Assembly: GCF_023343835.1 (NCBI RefSeq)
Contig: NC_064435.1
Location: 58,053,634-58,117,633, forward strand
Reading direction: 5' to 3'
Source of the DNA: Lagopus muta
Taxonomy: Eukaryota; Chordata; Aves; Galliformes; Phasianidae
DNA: 64,000 bases
The notes under the pieces: model-generated
The model's database searches: none
Seen by the model: the letters and a program-made list of their open reading frames with translations, nothing else
What the model was told of the DNA's origin: nothing
Program-made: the position numbers and the translations under genes
In this document: piece after piece, positions 35,374 through 45,782 of the stretch
Position numbering within the stretch: the stretch's first letter is position 1
Layout: each line of letters opens with the position of its first letter

Positions 35374-35987
35374 AGAATCACAGAATCACCCAGGTTGGAA
35401 GGGACCCCAAGGATCATGTAGTTCCAACCCCCCTGCCTAGCAGGGCCACCAAACATACACATTCAGATCAGGTTGCCCAGGACCCCGTCCAACCTGGCCT
35501 TGAACACGTCCAAGGACGGGGCATCCACAACCTCCCTGGGCAGCCCGTTCCAGGGCCTAACCACTCTCCTAGTAAAGAACTTCCCCCTAACATCTAACCT
35601 AAATCTTCCCTCCTTCAACTTAAAACCATTTCCCCTAGTCCTGCTGTTGTCAGCCCTTTTGAAGAGTTTACTCCCCTCCTGGGTGTAGGTTCCCTTCAGG
35701 TACTGATAGGCTGCAATGAGGTCACCCCGCAGCCTTCTCTTCTCCAGGCTAAACAAGCCCAACTCCCTCAGCCTGTCCTCATAGGGGAGGTGCTCCAGCC
35801 CCCTGATCATCTTAGTCGCCCTCCTCTGGACCCTTTCCAAAATCTCAATGTCTTTCTTGTACTGAGGGCTCCACACCTGGACACAGTACTCCAGGTGGGG
35901 CCTCACAAGAGCCGAGTAGAGAGGGACAATCACCTCCCTGTCCCTGCTGGCCACCCCTCTCCTGATGGAGCCCAGGATCCCATTTGC
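35372..35987 (-). mobile_element. CR1 LINE 3' region with a long open frame
   Basis: About 615 bases of well-preserved minus-strand CR1. It includes an uninterrupted frame of 163 codons (35463-35954) covering the ORF2 C-terminus: [58 protein letters not shown] and [19 protein letters not shown]. It starts on the left with CACAGAATCACAGAATCACC. The copy is 5'-truncated, so it encodes neither the endonuclease nor the catalytic core and cannot move by itself. The lack of breaks suggests it is among the youngest CR1 copies here. Confidence 0.96.
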
Positions 35988-35995
35988 AGGTTCAC
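35988..35995. repeat. Candidate target-site duplication, right copy
   Basis: AGGTTCAC abuts the 5'-truncation point of the CR1 copy and matches 35366-35373. Confidence 0.4.
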
Positions 35996-36080
35996 CTCTG
36001 TCTCTAGAAGCTAGGCTATGTCTGCCTAGGAAGAGACACCATTTTTACTCTACTTTTTAGCATATTTCTCCTTTGCACTT

Positions 36081-36360
36081 AGAATCATAGAATCGTTAAG
36101 GCTGGAAAGGGCCACTAAGACCATTTAGTCCAACCACAGACCCATAACCATACTACTAAACTATGTCCCTCAGTGTCACATCCACTCATTCCTTGAACAC
36201 CTCCAAGGGTGATGACTCCACCATCTCCCTGGGCAGCCTGTGCCACGTCCTCACTGCTCTTTCTGAAACTTTTTTCCTAATTTCCAATCAGAACCTCCCA
36301 TTGTGCAGCTTACGGCTATTACCTCTTGTCCCATCACTAGTTATCTGGGAGATAATTTCT
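36081..36360 (-). mobile_element. CR1 LINE 3' fragment
   Basis: AGAATCATAGAATCGTTAAGG opens a minus-strand CR1 that runs through CTCCCTGGGCAGCCTGTGCC and AACCTCCCATTGTGCAGCTT. It is 5'-truncated. It lies only about 90 bases from the previous CR1, in the same orientation, but is a clearly different and more diverged subfamily. Confidence 0.92.
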
Positions 36361-37305
36361 CTCCAAGTATGATGAATGTTTGCATTGTCAGTTAACAAAA
36401 GGCCCCAAATCTAATTTTATGGGAAAGAATTTATGCTAATTTCAAAAATAGGCTCTTTTTTTTACTGTCCCAAGACCCAGAGAGACTAAATACTGCATTG
36501 GCAAACACAGAAAAATATGTTTGTTCCACTTGTGTGTATAACAATAGAAGTTCACTGGGAGCTCTTAGGATATTAGGCCAGATACTTCTCAGAATAAGTT
36601 GAGTCAGTATATTTTATCATATAAAACATATAAAACATGTTTTTCAGTTAGAATAGAGGATGAGAGTTGTTCCAGAGACCTTTCTAAACTGAATCACACA
36701 AAAGCTCTTCCTAACACCGTGGAGTTTTAGAGTGCATGGATAATTAATAAAGAAGAAATTCACTAGCAATACTTTTTTTGTGCAGGTAATTATAAAGATT
36801 GTGATCTTATCTCCTATGAATAACTTACACAAAACTCCTTCAAAAATACTGTATATTTTTTTTAATGCGGTCAAGGACATTCAATGAGGTAAATTAAATT
36901 TATGCCCTTATCATGTCTCTTTTTCAGAAGAATTCTAAAAAACTGTGATAAGAAGAGACATCAGCTGTATATTTTTTTAACTCTTATCATTCTAGACAAA
37001 ATAAATATATAAGAGATCCACAAAGAAATTCCATAGAATGAATCACTGTATGCAGTGTCAAAACTCAAAAAATGTAGGCAAAAATGGTCATTTATAGTAC
37101 GTTTTATCACCCCGATTAGAAAACATTTAATATAATGAGCACATCTTTAATAGCAATAACTTAACAGGTAATTAAAGTGGTGGTCTTTCTGCCACACTTT
37201 GTCTTTTCCACTGGGAGTTTGGGAGTGGAGGTCAGAGTGAGGGCTCACAGTGATCTATTTAAATACAGCAGACTGAACACTGTAGCTGGACCCTATAATT
37301 CTACT

Positions 37306-37470
37306 TCCCCAGGGAGGTGGTAGAATCACCATCCCAGGAGATGTTCAAGAGCTATATGGATGTGACACAAAGGGACATGACTAGTGGGCATGGTGGGGTT
37401 GGGTTGACAGTTGTACTTGAAGCCCTTAGTGGTCTTTTCCAACTCTATTCTATAACTGTGATTCTATAAG
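37306..37470 (+). mobile_element. CR1 LINE 3' fragment
   Basis: CCCCAGGGAGGTGGTAGAATC to GGTCTTTTCCAACTCTATTC and a weak octamer tail (TGTGATTCTATAA). It is 5'-truncated and moderately diverged. Confidence 0.9.
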
Positions 37471-38841
37471 CTCGCTCCACAACCCACCTCAAAAATAGTA
37501 AAAAAACAGCAAAAAAACAACCCACAACCTTTTCATAAGTTATTAGTTGAGTTTAAACAACAAAGACAAATCTTTCAGCAGAACAAACAAATTGCCTTGA
37601 GCACATGCTGTCTGGGGAGGAAGCTGAGAACACTTCCTGCTGCTGCAGCTTCTCTAAGGAATTGACTCCCTAGTAGCTCACATTTATGAAACTGCCATAA
37701 AAGACTAGCTGGGTTAGAATGCATGTTGTACTTGAATTTCAAATAAGTAATTCCTCTTTTTCAGTCTGAGGGGAATATGTTGATTTTAAGATCAACCTTG
37801 TTTGAGGAAAGAAGGCTGCCTACTAAGCAGTACAAGAGATCAGCATAAGCATATTAATAATGCAATTATTGTAAGTCAATAAACAAGACAAAAGTAAAAA
37901 AGTGAGTAAAATAATTGTAAAGATGAGAACAAGATGAAATTTGGTATTTCACAGCGATAACTTCCACAGGTGCTCTTCATATTCATTAAAAATGCTGTCA
38001 AAAAAAAAAACAAAAACAAAAACAAAACTGTAGTTTTGTTAGTAGTTTGTTTGGTAATTTAGTTATGGAAAGAGAAAGCCATGTGGTGAGGAAGAATGTT
38101 GTGAAAATATCAACCTCAGTCCAACTTTGCTCTCAGGTAGGTGAAAGAGCACTGAAAGCTGCTGGAAGGTAGCAGGAAGGCCAGTGACTTCTGCAGATTG
38201 CTACTGAACCATCTCAGCCCTCAGGCAGCGATCACTCAGGATCAGCTCTTACCACACTAAATATGGTGTCAGGCATACACAAGGCAATGTTTACACACAC
38301 TAAAATGTTCTGTTGAAATAAAATTAAAAATGCTTAATAATACTTGATTGTTTTCATTCTACTGCCAGCAATTGTAAAGAAGGGAGACTTTACAACGTTT
38401 CAACAGCTTTCAACTCTGCAAGGTGAAGGCTGAGACAGATGGAAGCAGTCCTTTAATTTTACTTTCTGCTTGAAGAAATCTCAGGAGAACTTCTCTTTAA
38501 AAAATAAGTAGCTTCAATAAATTATAATCTTGCTTTCCTGTGTTTTATACTTCATCCTTTTTATTTTTTAATCTCGAAAAAGTAAAATTATGCATCATAT
38601 TCAACAGGTACACTTTGTATAGCTAAGCTAAGCTATGCAGCAAATCTTGAGAATAAAATTGCTAAAACTGTTAAAAAAGGAGAGATATGAAGTTATCCAG
38701 GTTAAAACAGCACTTGAAGTTATAGCAGAGGCTATATCTGCACTACAAATGCAAGTTTGTACTTCTGACAATAAGATGAAAACTATCCAAAGTTTCTCTT
38801 TCCAAGGAAGTACCAGCAAGTTATAGAACCAAAGAACAACA
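37471..38841. other. AT-rich non-coding DNA, nothing recognised
   Basis: An A-rich (AAAAAC) run lies near 38000-38027. No gene seen. Confidence 0.5.
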
Positions 38842-39242
38842 GAAGCATAGAATCACCAAGTTCAGAAAAGACCTGCAAGATCATCCAGTCCAACTGCCCA
38901 CCTATTACCAGTATTTCCCACTAAACCATGTCCCTCAGTACAGTATCTAAACCTTTCTTGAACACCTCCAGAGTCAGTGACTCCCCCACCTCCCTGGTCA
39001 GCCCATTCCAGTGCCTGATTACTCTTGGAGAAGAAGTATTTCCTAATGTCCAACCTGAATCTCCCTTGGCATAACTCAAGGCTATTCCCTCTTGTCCTAT
39101 TGCTACTTACATGGGAGAAGAGGCTGACCCCCACCTCACCACGATTTCCCTTCAGATGCAGCCTCACCAGGGCTGAGTACAAAGGAATGATCACCTCCCT
39201 GCTCCTGATGACAATGCTATTTCTGATACAAGACCGGATCAG
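38842..39242 (-). mobile_element. CR1 LINE 3' region, left part of a possible chimera
   Basis: Minus-strand CR1 beginning with GCATAGAATCACCAAGTTC and continuing through CCTCCCTGGTCAGCCCATTCC, AGAAGTATTTCCTAATGTCC and the LVRLHLK/SALVR-type block to TTTCTGATACAAG. It abuts another same-orientation CR1 piece with no spacer. Confidence 0.92.
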
Positions 39243-39722
39243 GGAGGGGGCATCTGCAAGCTAGCTGGGCACCCTGTTTCAATGTCTTACCATCCTCAGA
39301 GTAAAGAATTTCTTCCTGATATCTAGTCTAAATCTACCCTCCTCAAGTTTAAATCTATTTCCCCTTGTCTTGTTGCTACATGCCCTTATAAAAAGTCTCT
39401 CTCTAGCTTTCCTGTAGGCCCCTTCAGTTATTGGAAGGCTGTTATAAGGTCTCTTTGGCGCCTTCTCCAGGCTGAAGTTCTCCAGCTCTCTTTGCCTGTC
39501 CACCCAGGGGAGGTGCTCCAGCCCTCTGATCATCTTTGTGGCCCTCCTATGGACCTGCTCCAACAACTCTATGTCCTTCTTGTGTTGGGGGCTCCAGAAC
39601 TGAACGCAGTACTCCAGGTGGGGTTTCACAGGAGCAGAGTAGAGGTGTAGAATCACCTCCCTCGACCTGCTCATCATATTTCTCTTGATGCAATCTGAGG
39701 TATATGTGGCTAGCCTGCACAA
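39243..39722 (-). mobile_element. CR1 LINE piece lacking its 3' end, right part of a possible chimera
   Basis: It begins inside CR1, near the GGGGCATCCACAACC-type segment, and continues through CAGAGTAAAGAATTTCTTCC, CCCCTTGTCTTGTTGCTAC and CTCCAGCCCTCTGATCATC. A minus-strand frame of 147 codons (39279-39722) shows SREVILHLYSAPVKPHLEYC and [16 protein letters not shown]. It resembles a different CR1 subfamily from the piece at its left. Confidence 0.9.
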
Positions 39723-40002
39723 TTTACAGAGTCAGATGCAAATCCAAAGAAAAAAAGCAAAACAGGGAAGACCATTTAGGTAAATTTGTATTTTTTCCAA
39801 TAGAAAAATATTTATTAGATTTATTGAATTTGTCAGAAAAACTCAGAATTAAAAATGAAATTTAATCATAAAGCTTGGTCTTAAGTTTTCAACATTTTTG
39901 AAACTTTGGAACAAGATTCACACTCTCTTTTGTGGGTAGTCATTTTATCACCAGCAGAACATTCATCCTGAGATCAAACACACAGAAAACAGACGAAGGC
40001 CT

Positions 40003-40215
40003 TAGAATCGTAGAATCATGGAATCATTAAGTTTGGAAAAGACCACAAAGATCATAGTTCAACCATCAGCCCGCTCCCCCATGCCCACTGACCATGTCCC
40101 TCAGTGCCACATCCACATGACTCCTGAACACCTCCATGGACAGTGACCCCACTGCTTCCCTGGGCAGCCTGGGAGCTCTTCATGAGAAAAAATTCTCATT
40201 ATGAGAAGAAATTCT
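40003..40215 (-). mobile_element. CR1 LINE 3' fragment
   Basis: TTAGAATCGTAGAATCATGGA to GTGCCACATCCACATGACTC and TTCCCTGGGCAGCCTGGGAG, then a disturbed segment with a small inverted repeat (GAGAAAAAATTCTC). It is 5'-truncated. Confidence 0.9.
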
Positions 40216-41661
40216 AGCATCGATGGAGTCCTCCATGTGAGACCTACCTCCACTTTCTAATTTAAAAAAGCTTCCTCATGGGCACTCTGTCAGAAACAAA
40301 TTATTTTATTTGCTTATTTCTGACAGGAATCCAGCTGACATAAGCAGTTTTCAATGCTAAGAGTAAGGGTTGTTTCTTCTGCACTTTCACATCAGTAGTA
40401 CAGAGACATTTTTTGCCACTTCAGCTGTGCCACACACAAGCCAGATTCTTTACAGAATATACATGAAGACTGCTGCTAACATGTTGATATCTATGGAAAA
40501 AAAAAAAAAAAAAAGTTAACATGGAGTTTGAGAAGCTTGTTTTGTGTGCTTAAACTGAAAGTGATTGACTAACAGCTTTTGTAATATGTTTTGGAGCAAA
40601 AAGTTTGTAACATATCATTGAAGCAGAAAGCAAATTACACTGCAGCTGACTGTCACATGGATTTGAACAAGCCCAAATTTTTTGGCTTCAGATGGTGAAA
40701 TATTGGCTGTTCTGTGGGCTCAGCATAGTATAGCACTGTTAACAGAACTGCACAGGATCTGAAGACAGAACTGTCTCTTCTTACCAGAAAGATTCCTGAC
40801 TCCCGCACAATTGCACATCACCCAGAATGAACTTTCCCCCAGCCATTCCTGATCTATCTTTGCAAAGAGCTGCTCTGAGAAGGGCAACCCAGGTCACACA
40901 CGGCTCTTCAGAGGGATATGGCCCAGTGTAGCCACAGTGGATAAAGAGAACATCAGTATATGCACTTCAAACCTAGGAGATTGTAGCTGAATGTAATCCA
41001 GTATCCATTAGAAAACAATAATTCTTGGGCGGAATGAAAATGAAAGTATTTTGTATAAACCAAAAGTTTTTTATTGGTTAAAATGTCAGATTCCTCGGGA
41101 TGGCATAGAGACAAAAGGATACATAAAATAGAATTTAAAAAAAAAAAAGAAAAAAGGCTAAGTACAAATTTTCTGGGAGGAAGTTTTACCTGGTTTAGAA
41201 ATGCTCCAACAACTTTAGAAATCTTGTAAAATATCTTTCATATGTTTTATTATAGTTTTAGTACGACTGAATGAAAATCTGAAAAGACAAATATTATAGT
41301 ATAAATATTGGCAGCAGATAACAGTTCTTGTAGTTATAACAATGAATCATTATTTCATTTTGCTATTTGGTAGTTACCCTCCAGAAATAAATTCAGCTGG
41401 CAAATCATTAAAATGGCTCATATCAAAGATGACTGTGTTAATTTTCAGACATCACATTGCATGAGATGAGGAAAGTAAACTGTAATCTCCTGATATAACA
41501 CACTGTCATTACAACTTGCATATGATCTTTCTCATAGATGAATGTTTAATTTATTTTAATTATGTTTTAACTTCTCAATATGGTTCGTACCATCATTTGC
41601 TGTAGTCTACTTTCCACTGGTATTCAGTAGAATGACCACCTAAACTCATCTCTTGATTGAA
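40216..41661. other. Non-coding DNA, nothing recognised
   Basis: Low-complexity A runs near 40498 and 41139. No gene seen. Confidence 0.5.
40498..40514. repeat. Poly(A) run
   Basis: About 17 A bases in a row. No retrocopy is recognisable beside it. Confidence 0.85.
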
Positions 41662-41911
41662 TGAGAAGGAATGGCCTCAATTTGCATCAGGGGAGATTCA
41701 GGTTGGACGTTAGGAAAAATTTCTTCTTCAGAAGTGTAGTCAGGCTTTAGAATGGGCTGCCCAGGGAGACAGTTGAGTCACTGACCCTGGAGGTGTTCAA
41801 GAAATATTTATATGCACTAAGGTTTCGTAGGAAATAATGGTGTGGACAGCGGTATCAGATGATCTTGGAGGTCTTTTCCAACCTTGGTGATTCTACGATT
41901 CTATGATTCTA
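41662..41911 (+). mobile_element. CR1 LINE 3' fragment
   Basis: GAGAAGGAATGGCCTCAATT, AGGGGAGATTCAGGTTGGAC, GGGCTGCCCAGGGAGACAG, TCTTTTCCAACCTTGGTGAT, and a tail of three octamers. It is 5'-truncated. Confidence 0.94.
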
Positions 41912-44900
41912 TCTCTGCTACACAGGAAGCTTAAGATTCCCATGTGCAGATACATATTTTAGGTTGTTCCAAGCATTAAAAAAATTCCCACCCCATTAAA
42001 ATTTTAAAAGTGTGTATATTGACCTCATAAGTGCAGATCTTGGTCAGAATTTTCTTTTAATCTTTTTCTGCCAAGCCAAGCAAGACAGCAAATGGTTTTA
42101 AGCAGCTTAACCAGTCACCATATTTTTAAGGGCTTATTTACGTAAAATGAATTGAATGAGTGACAATACATAGCTTTGGATATATAAACGTATTTATCAA
42201 AATGTCCTCATTAGTATAAATTACTGGGAAGCTCTTTTAAATACGTCTTGAAAATACTTGCTTTTCTAACCCATTTTACCTGTTAGAATTTTTGCAGTGA
42301 GCAATGATGTGATGTGCAAAGAATGGGATCTTTTGCTGCTGATTATGCTTTTCTCTAGATTCAAAACAAATCCATCATGTGTCAATATTCAATTTAATAA
42401 ATGAAAGCCAACTTGATATCAGAAATTTTGATAATAATATGAAATAAAATTTGTAAATACCAGACTGTATGCCTCAACTTATCAAATTTTGGTTTAGTGA
42501 GTCTTATTCCTAAAAGTAAAGCCATAAAAATGCGAAGTTGCTTGATTAATTAATAGGAAAATTACATAGATGATATCTAACTACATGAGTAGCTGACTAA
42601 AATTTGTACTCAGAGATTGAATTCTGGGTGCGAGTCTTGGCAATGCAGACATACCTCTGTATTTGTTGATGCCTCCGATTTCTTTTTGAAAGTTTATTTT
42701 CACATGCATTGGTGGTTGGTTTTTTTTTTTGTTTGCTTGTTTTGTTTCATTTTTTTACTGTCCAGAGTCTTAAATGTATTAACGTTTTTCTGTGATTGTG
42801 ATTAATGTGATCTGACACATTTCTATTTCCTGGACTGCAGCATAAACATGTTGTCTGCCCTTACTCATACACAGAGGTCTTCATTCCCAAGATGCTAGCA
42901 AGAAGATTAACTACATAAAACCTGACGTTTCAAAGTTTAGATAGGGAACCAAAAACAGACTTTGTGCATCGTATTTAGATTCTTTAAGTGTTTTCTAAAG
43001 GCCTTTGTTGTTGCTGTTGTATTCAAGCAACATTTGCTAAGAACCAGGGCTTTGGAGAAAGGAAATGAGTAAAATGGATATTTTTGAAAAAGCCATACTT
43101 CAATAATAATGATGAAATTGCTGATGCTCCTTGATAGTGAAAGAGGAACGTACGCTATCTTTCTGCAGTGATTGCCTGCAATGCATTTGACCTGGAAGTA
43201 TTTTCCAGACCTGAATTACTTTAGATAACTGACAAATAAATTAATTTGAATCACTTTCATTTCTTTGTTTCTCGGCATCTTTACAGCAGGTGTATTATGC
43301 ATCTGAAGAAGGAAACTATTCGGCATTTTAAAAAGAAGACTCATAGCTGCTGCTAATTACTAATTTTCTATCAAGAACAAAGCTTATTGTAAGCTATTAT
43401 GCGTTTACAGTAAGTAGTATTTGGGCTTATTGCTACATCCCTATTTTATGCAATTAATAAAGTTTGATACGAACAGTCCTGACTTTTAATAACTCATTAA
43501 GTGATTCTAGCAATGCAAGAAGCTCAACTTCATTATTTCCCACTGAGATATATTTCTTTAATACAGAATCTTAAGCGGGGAATCTTTCAGCAGGGATGAT
43601 TAATAGGCTTACTCAGGCAAGCACTGCTCAAATCTGTTTTTCTTATGAATTTTCTACTAAACAACACTAAATCTCTAAGATTAGCCTTATGAAAATGCTT
43701 TTGTTCTGGAAGACAAGAATGAGAGAAGATAACTAATTATTTTTCACATGCCAAATGATAGCATCAGCAGCTGAATAAAATGCAAGTTATAAACTATTGG
43801 TGCAAATGCTTCTTTGTTTTTCAAATTTTGTTTTATTGTTCTTCATTACTGTCAGTGAATGCGATACAGGGGCAGATCCTGACTGTCACACACATAACCT
43901 CAAGCAGACCCATTCAGGAAGGACACACAGGCTAATGACTTCATACTTGTTCTCAGAAACAAAAACTGCTGTAAGTATTCTACTTGGTATAAAATCTGTT
44001 TAACCTAAGGCAACAAACTGACGTTCAAACTAAACAAATCACTTCCCCTGTGCATCAGACTAACTACTGCTCTATGATTTTTATCCCACCTTCGGGCAAG
44101 AGCTGGATGGTAGCTGTGTTGTGGTGCCACTTAGTATAGCACAAGGGGAACCTGTCTGTCAAACCCAACAAGTCATCTACCAATCAACAGATTATCAGCC
44201 TTAAATTAAATCTATAATGTAGCCATGCTCTAAGTGAACCCCTGGGTTTCCCTGCAGAAAGCTTTAATTTATTTGATTTCTATAACCTTCACTACTGCCT
44301 TTGGCAAGAACTTAGGCAAGAATTACTGTGAATAGATCTCCAGTGCCTAATTTATGCAGGCTTATATCCGTAGCAGGTTTGGGATTGTAGATATAAGGCA
44401 AGTAACCTTACCCAAAGGTATTTGGATAAATGGCATTGATCTGCCACAGCAATTTTTCTTTGGTCACAATTCTTTAACAAGCTTCCTATTTCAATGAAAC
44501 TCACTGGAGGGCTCTTCCAACTGTTTAGCTCCTAGTTGTTATTCACTAGGCTACATAGATAATATACCAGACTTTAAAATAAATACGGACCTTGTTGTGC
44601 AGATATTTTGAGAGTATGATCTGTATTGACCTGTATTTGATCTGTATTGATAATTCTGCTCAAGCTAATGAGTTCATTGTCTAGCACACTGAATTTTTTA
44701 TTTTATTTTATTTTTTTGTGAAAGAGAAACATAACAAGATATCTCAAAGCAAAATAGAGTTCAGCACTATGTCCAGTATGGAAAGAAGGCAATGCCTAGA
44801 GCTTCAAAAATACGTTTAACTGTAGGAGAAAGCATTCAGTGATTGCCATTGCATTTATGTGAAGAAGGTCAGACCTTCTCTATACTGACAAACAGTAGTT

Positions 44901-44950
44901 AATCAAGCAATGATATTTTATGCTTCAAATATTTTTGCACTGGCCTGAAC
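41912..44950. other. AT-rich non-coding DNA, nothing recognised
   Basis: No gene or CR1 seen. GATCTGTATTGA is repeated near 44619 and 44640. Short frames such as 43797-44003 resemble no known protein. Confidence 0.5.
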
Positions 44951-45191
44951 CTTAGGTTGAATATCAGGTGGAAACTCTTTACAAAAAGAGTGGTGTGGCA
45001 CTGGAACAGGCTGCCCAGAGAGGTTGTGGATGCCCCATCTGTTTAGGTGTTCAAGGCCAGGTTGGATGGGGACCTGGGCAGCCTGGTCTAGTGTTAAATG
45101 TGGAGGTTAGCAGCCCTGCCTGTGACAGAGGGGTTGGAGCTTTGTGATCCTTGAGGTCCCATCCAACCTGGGCCATTCTATGATTCTGTGG
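44951..45191 (+). mobile_element. CR1 LINE 3' fragment (left arm of tail-to-tail pair)
   Basis: TTAGGTTGAATATCAGGTGG, CACTGGAACAGGCTGCCCAG, GGTTGTGGATGCCCCATC, and TCCAACCTGGGCCATTCTAT before a short octamer tail. It is 5'-truncated. A second CR1 in the opposite orientation starts within about five bases. Confidence 0.94.
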
Positions 45192-45192
45192 T

Positions 45193-45782
45193 ATAGAATC
45201 ACAGACACAGCATGGCTGAGGTGAGCCATCTGGGCTCAAGTCCCAACCCAGCGCCAGCAGGGTGCCCAGGCCCATGGCCAGGTGCAGTCTGGAGAACTCT
45301 GAGGAGGAGACTCCACAGCCCCTGGGCACCCTGTACCAGTGCTTGGTCATCCACATAGCACAGAACTTCTGCCTGGCGTCTAGGCAGAACCTCCTCTCTT
45401 CCAATTTGTGCTCATTGCCTCTAATCCTGGCACTGGGCACCGCTCAAAAGAGACTGGTTTCATCTCTACTCTCTCCCTTCAGGTATTTGTAGACTTTGGT
45501 GAGATCCCCTAAGCCTCTTTTTCTCCAAGCTGAACAGTCCCAACTCCCTGACTTTCCCCACAGGAGAGGTGCTCCAATTTGCTGATCATCTCACTAGCAC
45601 TTCTCTGGACTCCTTCCAGTACGTCCACGTCTCTCTTGCACTGGGGTCAGCAGAACTGGATACAGTGCTCCAGCTGCAGCCTCAGTAATTTTGAGCAGAG
45701 AGGAAGGATCACCTCTTCTGGCCTGCTGGAGATACTTTACCTAATGTGACCAAGAATTCTGTCAGCCTTCTCAGTGGAAAGG
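45193..45782 (-). mobile_element. CR1 LINE 3' region (right arm of tail-to-tail pair)
   Basis: Minus-strand CR1 from TATAGAATCACAGACACAGC through a GCCCCTGGGCACCCTGTACC block, TCTGCCTGGCGTCTAGGC, CTTCAGGTATTTGTAGACTT and GAGAGGTGCTCCAATTTGC to ATGTGACCAAGAATTCTGTC. It is GC-rich near its 3' end and differs in subfamily from its partner. Confidence 0.92.

Noticed and set aside
35463..35954. Treating the 163-codon frame as a host gene
   Set aside because: It is clearly the CR1 ORF2 C-terminus inside a 5'-truncated LINE.
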